This document shows positions 31,885 to 40,483 of a stretch of DNA of 64,000 bases, piece by piece. Origin of the DNA: Microbacterium aerolatum (GTDB lineage: Bacteria; Actinomycetota; Actinomycetes; Actinomycetales; Microbacteriaceae); NCBI RefSeq assembly GCF_007988825.1, contig NZ_BJUW01000004.1:124001-188000 (forward strand). The letters run 5' to 3'. The translations under genes and the position numbers were made by a program. Numbering within the stretch: the first letter of the stretch is position 1; each line of letters opens with the position of its first letter. The notes beneath the pieces are model-generated. The model was given only the letters and a program-made list of their open reading frames with translations, was not told the origin of the DNA and ran no database searches.

Positions 31885-32823
31885 GTGTCCTACGTCAAGC
31901 CCGCCGAACTTGTCACCCGAATGGTCGACGCCGGCGCCTACAAGCTCCAGCTGTCCACCCGGGACACCCTGCTCCGCGCCTTCATGGGAGCAGCGTTCCT
32001 GACCCTCGGCGCCGCGTTCGCGGTCACGGTCTCGACCAACACCGGTCAGCCGCTGCTGGGAGCGGTGCTGTTCCCGGTCGGCTTCGTCATCCTCTATCTG
32101 TTCGGCTACGACCTGCTCACCGGTGTGTTCACTCTCGGCCCGCTCGCGGTGCTGGACAAGCGGCCCGGCGCAACGCTCGGGGCGATGTTCCGCAACTGGG
32201 GGCTGGTGTTCCTCGGCAACTTCGGCGGCGCGTTCCTCATCGCGATCCTCATGGCGATCTACTTCACCTACGGGTTCTCCACCGAGCCCAGTGCCGTCGG
32301 CCAGGCGATCGGAGAGATCGGGCACGGGCGCACGGTCGGCTACGCCGATCACGGCGCCGCCGGGATGCTCACCCTCTTCATCCGCGGTGTGCTCTGCAAC
32401 TGGCTGGTCTCCACCGGCGTGGTCCTGTCGATGGTGTCCGACAACGTGGTGGGCAAGGTGCTGGCCATGTGGCTGCCCATCATGCTGTTCTTCTACATGG
32501 GCTTCGAGCACTCCATCGTGAACATGTTCCTGTTCCCCTCGGGGCTCCTGCTGGGCGCCGACTTCACGATCATGGACTACCTGATCTGGAACGAGATCCC
32601 GACCGTGATCGGGAACCTCGTCGGAGGGTTGCTCTTCGTCGGCCTTCCGCTGTACTTCACGTACGGGCGGCCCGCCGCCCGCCGCGTCCGTGTGAAGTCC
32701 CGCGCTGGCAAGGTCGCACCGGCTGACGTTCCTGCGCAGACGGTGTCCGGCGTCGAGACGACGGCGTCCGGCGAGATCACGACGGACAGCGACGTGGAGC
32801 GCGAACCGGTCAGCGTCGGCTGA
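31885..32823 (+). CDS. Formate/nitrite transporter (NirC/FocA family)
   Basis: A 312-residue FNT channel with six predicted helices and the family stretch AAFLTLGAAFAVTV near the N terminus and NMFLFPSGLLLG late. I chose the GTG at 31885, which has GGAGG six bases upstream; the frame extends back 38 codons without a matching family start. Next to a nitrite reductase operon it is most likely a nitrite channel (NirC). It is convergent with sirB and shares a terminator with it. The last 45 residues form a polar tail. Confidence 0.9.
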   Translation: MSYVKPAELVTRMVDAGAYKLQLSTRDTLLRAFMGAAFLTLGAAFAVTVSTNTGQPLLGAVLFPVGFVILYLFGYDLLTGVFTLGPLAVLDKRPGATLGAMFRNWGLVFLGNFGGAFLIAILMAIYFTYGFSTEPSAVGQAIGEIGHGRTVGYADHGAAGMLTLFIRGVLCNWLVSTGVVLSMVSDNVVGKVLAMWLPIMLFFYMGFEHSIVNMFLFPSGLLLGADFTIMDYLIWNEIPTVIGNLVGGLLFVGLPLYFTYGRPAARRVRVKSRAGKVAPADVPAQTVSGVETTASGEITTDSDVEREPVSVG

Positions 32824-32833
32824 CCGCACAAGG

Positions 32834-32870
32834 CGAAATCCCGGTGAGACCGAAGCTCACCGGGACTTCG
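32834..32870. terminator. Bidirectional terminator between the FNT gene and sirB
   Basis: A 15-base stem with one mismatch (32834-32848 with 32856-32870) and a seven-base loop fills the 54-base gap between the two convergent stop codons. CGAAA on one side and TTCG on the other make it usable in both directions. Confidence 0.85.
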
Positions 32871-32877
32871 CGTGTTC

Positions 32878-33567
32878 TCAGACCGCGACCCGCGCTGTCC
32901 GGAAGCGCTCGGCCACGATGGCCGCGATCCGCTCGTCGGGCGCGAGCGGATCGCTCACGACATCCGCACCGGCGCCGGCGACGAGCCCGGCGAAGAATCC
33001 GGGCGCGAGCACATGGCTGGCGGCGATCACCCGTTGTGCCCCGGTCTCGCGCGCCGCGGCAACCGCGTCGACGATCCGGGGCGTGGATGCCGAGGCGAAA
33101 CCGATGCTCACCGAAACGGGGATACGGCTGCGGAGGCGACCCGCTGCCACCTCGACGTCGCGGACGGCACTCGGATTGCTGGAACCCGCGGCGGCGAGCA
33201 CGACGTGATCGCCTCGCCGCCAGCCGTCCGGCAGGGCACTCTTGAGCCGATCGGCGAGGACGTCGGCGACCAGCGGATGAGTGCCGAGCGGAGCCGTCTG
33301 CGATGCTCTCGGGTGCGACTGCACGGCTCGGGAGATGTCGACGGCGGTGTGGTAGCCGACAGAGAGCAGAAGCGGAACGACGACCACGTCGTCGCTCCGG
33401 GACTCCGCTGCGATGACCGCATCGATCTGGGGATGCTCGACGTCGACGACGGCGTGCACGACTTTCGCCTCGGGGACGAGCGTGCGGACGCCGACGATGA
33501 GCTCCTGGACGGCTGAGCGTCCGGCAGGGTCGCCCGTACCGTGCGAACATGCGATGAGTGTCGTCAC
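32878..33567 (-). CDS. sirB: Sirohydrochlorin ferrochelatase-like protein (CbiX/SirB)
   Basis: A 229-residue two-repeat CbiX-type chelatase. The metal-site histidine is in ACSHGTGDP; the second half has a matching VLAAAGSS and SHVLAPGFF. It would put Fe(II) into sirohydrochlorin to give siroheme for NirB. Its GTG start overlaps hemD by four bases. The fused cobA upstream lacks this function, so the chelatase is needed to complete the pathway. Confidence 0.88.
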   Translation of the reverse strand: MTTLIACSHGTGDPAGRSAVQELIVGVRTLVPEAKVVHAVVDVEHPQIDAVIAAESRSDDVVVVPLLLSVGYHTAVDISRAVQSHPRASQTAPLGTHPLVADVLADRLKSALPDGWRRGDHVVLAAAGSSNPSAVRDVEVAAGRLRSRIPVSVSIGFASASTPRIVDAVAAARETGAQRVIAASHVLAPGFFAGLVAGAGADVVSDPLAPDERIAAIVAERFRTARVAV

Positions 33568-34694
33568 GCGCTCTCCTCCACGGCGAGGCGATAGCCCCGC
33601 TTCACGACTGTCTGAACCACTTCGAACCCGCGGAGGGCTTCGCGCAGCCTCGCAACGGCCATCTCCACCGCGTGGGCGTTTCCACCGGCCCGAGGCGCCG
33701 AGGCTGCGATCTCATCCCGCGAGAGCACACGCCCGCCCGCGTCGAACAGGGCACCGAGCGCACTCGCGGCGGTTCGCGAGAGCGGGAGGAACTCTCCGCC
33801 GATCACGACCCCGCCGCTGCGCATCGACATCTCACCCGCACTTGTGACAAGTGACGGCGCTGCGCCGCCTTCGCCGAAGAACGCGATCACGCACCGCGCG
33901 AGTGAACCCAGCCTGCCGCGATCGGCCTGAGTGGCGCGGAGCCCGGCCGTCTCGAGAGGGGACGCCGTGATGGGACCGACGGCCGCGAGCAGCAGACGTC
34001 CGCGGGCGGCACGCTCTCGAATCGTCGTCAGCGCGCCGTGGTGCTCTGCGGAGCGGACCCACTCCGATGCGCCCGGTGCCGAGGTGAAGAGCACAGCGTC
34101 CGCTTCGCCCGTCGCTGCCTGCGCGACCGAGCGCGCCACGACGGCGGCATCCGGCGGCGGTCCCCACCGGTACACGGTCAGGGCGACTACATCGGCGCCG
34201 GCGGACGCGAGCAGCGCGTCCAGTCCATCGGCTCCCGAGCCGTGGTGCTGCACGGCGATGCGCCTGCCCTCGAGACGCGTCGTGAGCAGATACTCCCCCA
34301 CCTCCGCCGCGGTCTCCGACTCGGCGACCCAGTCGGCGACGAATCCGGCCTGCTGGATGGCGCCGTGCGCCTTCGGTCCTCTCGCGATGAACTGCGTGCG
34401 GCTCAGGGCTGCGCTCAGGTCTTCCGCGAGGTCGTGCTCGTAGGCGGCATCCATCCACCCCCGGAATCCGACCCCGGTCGTCACGACCACGACGTCCGGC
34501 GGATGGGCGATGAGCTCGCGGGTGCGCTGCAGGAGCGCGTCGTCGTCGGCCCCCCGTACGATGCTCAGCGCGGGTGCGCGGTACACCTTCGCACCGCGGC
34601 GTTCGAGGGCGTTCGCGAGGTCCCCCGCACGCCGGTCGGCGGCGACGACGACCGTGCAGCCGGCGAGAGCCATGTCCAGCGTGCGCGAACTCAC
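33564..34694 (-). CDS. hemD: Uroporphyrinogen-III synthase fused to a winged-helix DNA-binding domain
   Basis: A 376-residue two-part protein. Residues 8-260 are HemD, which closes hydroxymethylbilane to uroporphyrinogen III. Residues 291-376 are an OmpR/PhoB-type winged helix (LSRTAASALGALF, VLSRDEIAAS, AVEMAVARLREAL, VVQTVVKRGYRL). Mycobacterial Rv0260c has the same architecture. It may couple siroheme supply to transcription of the nitrite operon or elsewhere. The GTG start at 34694 overlaps cobA by four bases. Confidence 0.92.
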   Translation of the reverse strand: MSSRTLDMALAGCTVVVAADRRAGDLANALERRGAKVYRAPALSIVRGADDDALLQRTRELIAHPPDVVVVTTGVGFRGWMDAAYEHDLAEDLSAALSRTQFIARGPKAHGAIQQAGFVADWVAESETAAEVGEYLLTTRLEGRRIAVQHHGSGADGLDALLASAGADVVALTVYRWGPPPDAAVVARSVAQAATGEADAVLFTSAPGASEWVRSAEHHGALTTIRERAARGRLLLAAVGPITASPLETAGLRATQADRGRLGSLARCVIAFFGEGGAAPSLVTSAGEMSMRSGGVVIGGEFLPLSRTAASALGALFDAGGRVLSRDEIAASAPRAGGNAHAVEMAVARLREALRGFEVVQTVVKRGYRLAVEESA

Positions 34695-35926
34695 CGCGCG
34701 TTCTCCTCCGATCGCAGTCCGCCGGGCATCAGCAGCCCTGCCCGTGCCACCTCGCCGAACACGATCACGGCCGGATTGCGCACCCCGGCGTCCGCTGCGG
34801 CATCGACGACCTCGCCGAGTGTGCTCCTCGTCGTCCGCTGACGCGAAGTGTGGCCGTTCTCCACGATCGCGACCGGCAGATCGCTGCCGATCCCGCGCTC
34901 GAGGGCGGCCGTGACCACCCTGGGGAGTGCGGCGACGCCCATGAGCATCACGGTGGTCACGTCGCGGTCCGCCAGCGCCCGAAGAGTGGTGGGCGTGACC
35001 TCGCCCTGGCCGTTCACCAGATGCATGGCGGATGCCGTTCCGCGATGGGTCACCGGGATCCCCGCTGCCTGGGGCACCGAGATCGCGCTCGATGCGCCCG
35101 GTGTGACCTCGACGGGAATGCCGGCGCGCTGACAGGCGATCACCTCCTCACCGCCGCGGCCGTACACGAAGGGATCACCGCCCTTGAGCCGCACCACGCG
35201 TCTGCCGGCCGATGCGTGCTCGACGAGCAGAGCGTTGATCCGCTCCTGCGGCACCGGGTGGTGATGCGGACGCTTGCCGACGTCGATCACGAGGACGTCC
35301 GGGTCGAGTTCGGCCAGCACCTCCGCGGTGGGGCCGAGACGGTCGACGACGACGACGTCGGCTTCTGCGAGCAGGCGTCGGGCGCGCACGGTCATGAGAT
35401 CGATCGGTCCCGGCCCGCCGCCGATGAGGTCGACGCGTCCCGACTGCGTCGCACGTCGCCTGCGCAGGGGGATGCGGCCGGATGCCATCGTCAGCGCGAT
35501 GGCATCGCGCACGCCGGCCGCACGGCGGGGGTCGACGCCCACGTCGCTGGCCACTCCGACGACGACATCGCCCGACGTCGTCTGCGCCGTCATCCGAGCG
35601 CTGCCGTGGGCGCCGTCCGAGGCGTTGACGCAGAACACCCTGTACCGGTCGCACGCTGCGGTGACCTCTCGATCCGCAGCGGGGTCGCCGGTGGCGGTGT
35701 GCACGAGCCACGCATCTGCGACGTCGCCGGGCGCGAACTCTCGCTCGTGCCACTCGAGGTCGTGCTCTCGCACGAGCGCCTGCGTCTCGGGTGCGAGCCG
35801 CGGTGCCACGATCCCGATGACGGCGCCGTCCGCGAGGAAGCGGCCAAGGCGGCGCGCCGTCACGGCACCGCCGCCGACGAAGAGCACGCGCCGGCCGGTG
35901 AGCGAGAGTCCGAGTAGCGACGTCAT
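34691..35926 (-). CDS. cobA: Precorrin-2 dehydrogenase / uroporphyrinogen-III C-methyltransferase fusion (CysG-like)
   Basis: A 411-residue fusion. Residues 1-150 form a Rossmann precorrin-2 dehydrogenase (FVGGGAVTARR). Residues 163-400 form the SAM-dependent methyltransferase with VDLIGGGPGPIDLMT and VVRLKGGDPFVYGRGGEE. It converts uroporphyrinogen III to sirohydrochlorin. The chelatase step is supplied by sirB downstream. It follows nirD by one base and overlaps hemD, so expression should be tightly coupled to nitrite reduction. Confidence 0.94.
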   Translation of the reverse strand: MTSLLGLSLTGRRVLFVGGGAVTARRLGRFLADGAVIGIVAPRLAPETQALVREHDLEWHEREFAPGDVADAWLVHTATGDPAADREVTAACDRYRVFCVNASDGAHGSARMTAQTTSGDVVVGVASDVGVDPRRAAGVRDAIALTMASGRIPLRRRRATQSGRVDLIGGGPGPIDLMTVRARRLLAEADVVVVDRLGPTAEVLAELDPDVLVIDVGKRPHHHPVPQERINALLVEHASAGRRVVRLKGGDPFVYGRGGEEVIACQRAGIPVEVTPGASSAISVPQAAGIPVTHRGTASAMHLVNGQGEVTPTTLRALADRDVTTVMLMGVAALPRVVTAALERGIGSDLPVAIVENGHTSRQRTTRSTLGEVVDAAADAGVRNPAVIVFGEVARAGLLMPGGLRSEENAR

Positions 35927-35927
35927 G

Positions 35928-36311
35928 TCATTCCTCCAAGGTGGGGTTCCGGGTCCGGTCAGGCGGTAGCAGGTGCACGTCTTCGCCTTCGACGATCACC
36001 CGCCACACGAGCAGATGCGCCTCCGGTTTGCCCTGGGTGTCAAGGCACAGTCCGGTGCGGAGATCGAACACCTGCTTGTGCATGGGAGAGGCGACCGTCG
36101 GGCTCTCGCCCTTCGTGCCGACGATGCCGCGCGAGATCACGTGGGCACCGCTGAACGGATCGAGGTTCGACACCGCGTGGATGCTGCCGTCGCGCAGCAG
36201 GAAGAGGGCGACCTGCTCCGATCCGATGAGTGCCGCTCTGCCGCGCTCCACCTCGAGGTCGTGGGTCCGGCACACCCGCACGGCTGTGGTGTCTGCGGCG
36301 ACCAGGCTCAT
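35928..36311 (-). CDS. nirD: Nitrite reductase [NAD(P)H] small subunit NirD
   Basis: A 127-residue Rieske-fold subunit without the Cys/His cluster ligands, as expected for NirD. The SPMHKQVFDLRTGLCLD segment is typical. It pairs with NirB to reduce nitrite to ammonium in the cytosol. Its ATG overlaps the nirB stop (ATGA). Confidence 0.94.
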   Translation of the reverse strand: MSLVAADTTAVRVCRTHDLEVERGRAALIGSEQVALFLLRDGSIHAVSNLDPFSGAHVISRGIVGTKGESPTVASPMHKQVFDLRTGLCLDTQGKPEAHLLVWRVIVEGEDVHLLPPDRTRNPTLEE

Positions 36312-38872
36312 CGGCGCACCGCCAGGGTGGTGCCGGCGATCAGGACGCCCGAGTCCTCTCGCTCCGACGGCGAAGCGGGCCGCACCTGCCCGCGCGTCGC
36401 GACGTAGGCCAGTGACGGGTCGGGAGTGTCGGCCGCGTTGACGAACGACTGGAAGCGCGCGAGTTTGTCAGGGTCGCGCAGGGTCGCGGCCCATTCGTCC
36501 TCATAACCGTCGACGTGCCGCGCCATGGCCGCATCGAGATCCGCGCAGATGCCGAGGCTGTCGTCGAAGATCACGGACCTGAGTCCGTCAAGGCCGCCTT
36601 CGAGGTCCTCGCACCAGGGCGCGGTGCGCTGCAGGCGGTCGGCGGTGCGGATGTAGTACATGAAGAACCGGTCGATCGCCTGGATGAGGGCGTCGTCGGA
36701 GAGATCGGATGCGAGCAGCTCGGCATGACGCGGTGAGAAACCGCCGTTCCCGCCGACATACATGTTCCAGCCGGTCTCGGTGGCGATGATCCCGACATCC
36801 TTCGATCGCGCCTCGGCGCACTCGCGCGCGCACCCGGACACGCCGATCTTCAGCTTGTGCGGCGCGCGCAGGCCGCGGTAGCGCAGCTCCAGCCGGACGG
36901 CCATGCCCACCGAGTCCTGCACGCCGTACCGGCACCATGTCGAACCGACGCAGGACTTCACGGTGCGCAACGACTTGCCGTACGCATGACCGGACTCGAA
37001 CCCGGCATCCACCAGCCGCTGCCAGATCAGCGGCAGTTGTTCGAGGCGGGCGCCGAACATGTCGATGCGCTGCCCGCCGGTCAGCTTCGTGTACAGCCCG
37101 AAGTCCTCTGCCACCTGACCGATCACCATGAGCCCTGCCGGCGTCACCTCGCCACCTGGCATCCGCGGCACCACCGAGTAGGTGCCGTCCTTCTGCAGGT
37201 TCGCCATGACGTGGTCGTTCGTGTCCTGCAGGGTGGCGTTCTCGCCGTCCAGCACATGGGCGCCGACCAGGACGGAGAGGATGCTGGCGAGAGCCGGCTT
37301 GCAGATGTCGCAGCCGCGTCCGCGCCCGAACCGTTCGATCACGGCGCTGAAGGTCGTCAGCTCGGACACCCGCACCGCGTCGAAGAGCTGCCGCCGTGAC
37401 ATGTCGAAGTGCTCGCAGAGCGCGTTCGAGACCGTCTGGCCGAGCTTGGTGAGCTCCTGCCCGACGACCTTCTTCACCATGAGGACGCAGGAGCCGCACG
37501 TGGCACCCGCCTTGGTGCAGGCCTTGACCTCCCCGGCATCCACGCAACCCTCGTCATGCACCGCCTGGCGGATGCGGCCGGCGGTCACGTTCGAGCACGA
37601 ACAGACCACCGCTTCGTCGGGCAGATCGCCTCCCGGCGCCTCCACTCCACCCGCCGGCATCAGGTACGACACCGGATCTGCGCCGAGCCGCGCGCCGACG
37701 AGGGGGCGCAGCGACCCGTATGCGCCGGCGTCGCCCACCAGGATGCCGCCCAGCAGCGTCTGCGCGTCGTCGGAGAGCACGAGCTTCTTGTAGACGCCGG
37801 CCACCGGGTCCGTGTAGACGACGTCCAGGGCGCCGGCGGTCGTCGCGAACGCGTCCCCGAAGCTCGCGACGTCCACGCCGGAGAGCTTCAACTTGGCCGA
37901 TTCGTCGTAGCCGCCGAAAGAGGCCTCCCCGCCCAGCAGGCGGGTCGCCGCGACCTCGGCCATCGCATACCCGGGGGCGACGAGGCCGACGCTTCGGCCG
38001 CCGAAGCTGGCCACCTCACCGATCGCGAGGATCGCGTCGTCGCTGGTCTGACAGCCCTCGTCGATCACGACGCCGCCGCGCGGGTCCACGGCGAGCTGCG
38101 CCGCACGGGCGAGCTCATCGCGCGGGCGGACGCCGACCGTGAACACGACGACATCCGCTCGATGGATGCTGCCGTCCTGGAACTCCAGCGCCGTGACGGA
38201 TCCGGACGCGTCGGGATCCAGGCGCGTGGTGCGCGACTGGGTGCGCACGTCGATGCCGCGCGCCTCGATGAGACGGCGCAGCATGCTGCCGCCTGCCAGG
38301 TCGAGCTGCGCCGACATGAGGCGGTCGGATGACTGCACCACCGTGCAGTCGACATCCAGGCTCTGGAGCGCACCGGCCGCCTCCAGCCCGAGCAGACCGC
38401 CGCCGATGACCGCGCCGCGCAGCGGGCGTCCCAGCTCGGCGCTGCGACGCTGGACGAAACGCCTGAGCGCCTGCACATCGTCGAGGGTGCGGTACACGAA
38501 GCATCCGGGCAGATCCGCGCCGTCCACGGCCACGCGGGCGGCGTACGAGCCGGTCGCGAGGACGAGGCGGTCGTATGTCAGAACACGCCCGGACCGCGTC
38601 GTCACGGAGCGGCCATCGCGATCGATGCGCGTGACCCGGTCTCCGGCGAGAAGCGCGACCCGCTCGTCGTCCATGACCTCGCGCTCCAGCGTCAGCTCGG
38701 CGGGAGTGGTGCCGGAGAAGTACGACGTGAGCCCGACCCGGTCGTACGGATGACGGTCCTCGTCGCCGATGACGGTGACGCGTACCGCGGCGCCGGCGCG
38801 GCTGAGCAGGCTCTCCACGAAGCGGTGCGCGACCATGCCCGCTCCGGCCACGACGATCTCGGTGATGTTCAT
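36308..38872 (-). CDS. nirB: Nitrite reductase [NAD(P)H] large subunit NirB
   Basis: An 854-residue assimilatory nitrite reductase. Domains in order: FAD/NAD oxidoreductase (1-400; VVAGAGMVAHRFVE, VIGGGLLGLEAAG); BFD-like [2Fe-2S] domain with C424, C426, C459, C462; siroheme/[4Fe-4S] domain with C641, C647, C681, C685. The ATG at 38872 has AGGAGG five bases upstream, which decides it over the longer open frame. It heads the nirBD-cobA-hemD-sirB operon. No nitrate reductase gene is in the window. Confidence 0.96.
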   Translation of the reverse strand: MNITEIVVAGAGMVAHRFVESLLSRAGAAVRVTVIGDEDRHPYDRVGLTSYFSGTTPAELTLEREVMDDERVALLAGDRVTRIDRDGRSVTTRSGRVLTYDRLVLATGSYAARVAVDGADLPGCFVYRTLDDVQALRRFVQRRSAELGRPLRGAVIGGGLLGLEAAGALQSLDVDCTVVQSSDRLMSAQLDLAGGSMLRRLIEARGIDVRTQSRTTRLDPDASGSVTALEFQDGSIHRADVVVFTVGVRPRDELARAAQLAVDPRGGVVIDEGCQTSDDAILAIGEVASFGGRSVGLVAPGYAMAEVAATRLLGGEASFGGYDESAKLKLSGVDVASFGDAFATTAGALDVVYTDPVAGVYKKLVLSDDAQTLLGGILVGDAGAYGSLRPLVGARLGADPVSYLMPAGGVEAPGGDLPDEAVVCSCSNVTAGRIRQAVHDEGCVDAGEVKACTKAGATCGSCVLMVKKVVGQELTKLGQTVSNALCEHFDMSRRQLFDAVRVSELTTFSAVIERFGRGRGCDICKPALASILSVLVGAHVLDGENATLQDTNDHVMANLQKDGTYSVVPRMPGGEVTPAGLMVIGQVAEDFGLYTKLTGGQRIDMFGARLEQLPLIWQRLVDAGFESGHAYGKSLRTVKSCVGSTWCRYGVQDSVGMAVRLELRYRGLRAPHKLKIGVSGCARECAEARSKDVGIIATETGWNMYVGGNGGFSPRHAELLASDLSDDALIQAIDRFFMYYIRTADRLQRTAPWCEDLEGGLDGLRSVIFDDSLGICADLDAAMARHVDGYEDEWAATLRDPDKLARFQSFVNAADTPDPSLAYVATRGQVRPASPSEREDSGVLIAGTTLAVRR

Positions 38873-38940
38873 CAGGCCTCCTGCTTGTCGGCGATGACCA
38901 GACACTATGCGGGCCGTGTTTCGCGAACCCGACGATGCCT

Positions 38941-38989
38941 GTTACGCGCATCGAACGATCTCCTCACAAACCGATAACGATGCTGTGAG
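38941..38989. promoter_or_regulatory. Candidate regulatory region between nirB and the DUF349 gene
   Basis: The 207-base divergent gap holds GTTAC-N6-CGAAC at 38941-38956, a near match to the actinobacterial GlnR half-site pair (GTNAC-N6-GAAAC). It also holds an inverted repeat CTCACA (38963-38968) / TGTGAG (38984-38989). nirBD is a known GlnR target in streptomycetes. The match is imperfect and unproven. Confidence 0.35.
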
Positions 38990-39079
38990 ATCTCGGAACT
39001 CTGAGCGCGTCCCCCGCGTACTAGGCTGAACGAAGTCCTTTCCCACCCTCACGCGGGCTGACCGCGCAAGGAGCACATC

Positions 39080-40432
39080 GTGTCCGCAGACGAGACCTCG
39101 AAGCCGACCCCGCCCGTCCCCGCGCCTCCGCGCGTGCCGATGCCACCGCGCACGCCGGCCCCGGCTGCAGCGCCGTCGGCTCCCGTGTCGCCGATCGCCG
39201 CCGCAGACTCGGCCGATTGGGGACGCGTCACAGACGACGGCACCGTCGAGGTGCGAGAGGGCGACGACTGGCGCGTCGTCGGCCAGTACCCCGACGGCAC
39301 GTCCGAGGAGGCGCTGGCGTACTACGTGCGCAAGTTCGACGACCTCGCCTTCAAGGTGCACACGCTCGAGCAGCGTCACCAGACCGGCGGTGCGTCGGCG
39401 AGTGACCTGACCAGTCAGGCGCAGAAGCTCGTGACCGAGGTCACCGGCGCCGCCGCTGTCGGTGACCTGGCTTCCCTGCACACCCGCCTCTCGACGCTCA
39501 CCGAGACTCTTGCCGAGGCGCGCGAGGCCGAGACCAAGGCCGCCAAGGAGCAGGTGGATCAGGCGATCGCAGAGCGCACGGTCGTGGTCGAGAGCATCGA
39601 AGCCATCGCCGCCCGTGACCTGAGCAAGGTGCAGTGGAAGCAGGTCACCGAAGAGGTGAACACGCTCTTCGAGACCTGGCAGGCGCACCAGCAGAACGGT
39701 CCGCGTCTGCCGAAGGGCATCTCGCAGCAGCTCTGGAAGCGTTTCCGCGACGCGCGCGCCGTCGTCGACAAGGGGCGCCGCGCGTTCTACGCCGAGCTGG
39801 ACGAGACTCACAAGGCTGCGCGTGATCGCAAGAACGCGCTGATCGAGCGGGCAGAGGCTCTCGCACCGAAGGGTGTCGACGGCATCCCCGCCTATCGCGG
39901 TCTGCTCGACGACTGGAAGGCGGCGGGCCGCGCAGGACGCAAGGCCGACGACGCCCTCTGGGCTCGTTTCAAGGCGGCCGGTGACGCGCTGTACGCCGCA
40001 CGCGCAGAGCAGTCCGCCGCGGAGGAGGCCGAATCAGCGCCGAAGATCGAGGCGCGCAAGGCGCTTCTCGAAGAGGCGAAGGCCGTCGCCGACGAGTCCA
40101 ACATCAAGCAGGCGCGGGCGCTGCTGACGAAGATCCAGCGCCAGTGGGACGAGGTCGGGCGGATCTTCCCGCGCGAGCAGGAGCGCGCGCTCGACGACAA
40201 GCTGCGCGTGATCGAGCAGTCGCTGAAGTCCCGCGAAGAGGTCGACTGGAAGCGCAACAACCCCGAGACCAAGGCTCGGGCGAACGACATGAGCCAGCAG
40301 TTGCTCGACGCGATCGAGAAGCTCGAGAGCGAGCTCGCCGCGGCCGAGAAGTCGGGCGACAAGAAGGCCGCCAAGCAGGCCGCCGATGCGCTCGAAGCGC
40401 GTCGCGCGTGGTTGAACGCCCTCGAGGGCTGA
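39080..40432 (+). CDS. DUF349 domain-containing protein
   Basis: A 450-residue protein. A Pro/Ala-rich start (residues 1-50) is followed by repeated DUF349 helical units containing W-x-x-A/V and F patterns (KQVTEEVNTLFETW, LDDWKAAGRAGRKADDALWARF, KIQRQWDEVGRIF), then a Lys/Glu-rich coiled tail. Such proteins are predicted to be largely coiled coil; their biochemical role is not settled. It begins with GTG at 39080 behind AAGGAG. A TAGGCT -10-like box lies at 39022-39027. A long antisense frame opposite its 5' part is a shadow. Confidence 0.9.
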   Translation: MSADETSKPTPPVPAPPRVPMPPRTPAPAAAPSAPVSPIAAADSADWGRVTDDGTVEVREGDDWRVVGQYPDGTSEEALAYYVRKFDDLAFKVHTLEQRHQTGGASASDLTSQAQKLVTEVTGAAAVGDLASLHTRLSTLTETLAEAREAETKAAKEQVDQAIAERTVVVESIEAIAARDLSKVQWKQVTEEVNTLFETWQAHQQNGPRLPKGISQQLWKRFRDARAVVDKGRRAFYAELDETHKAARDRKNALIERAEALAPKGVDGIPAYRGLLDDWKAAGRAGRKADDALWARFKAAGDALYAARAEQSAAEEAESAPKIEARKALLEEAKAVADESNIKQARALLTKIQRQWDEVGRIFPREQERALDDKLRVIEQSLKSREEVDWKRNNPETKARANDMSQQLLDAIEKLESELAAAEKSGDKKAAKQAADALEARRAWLNALEG

Positions 40433-40434
40433 CG

Positions 40435-40443
40435 TTATCCACA
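40435..40443 (+). other. Perfect DnaA-box consensus
   Basis: TTATCCACA, the strict DnaA binding consensus, lies three bases after the DUF349 stop. It is a single copy with no cluster of boxes or AT-rich unwinding region, so it is not an origin. Confidence 0.5.
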
Positions 40444-40483
40444 GCCGCCCCGGAGACGGTGGGCACGCGGTCACACTGAGAGT

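Noticed and set aside
38963..38989. CTCACA/TGTGAG as a Crp site
   Set aside because: The half-sites point the wrong way (Crp is TGTGA-N6-TCACA) and the spacing is 15.
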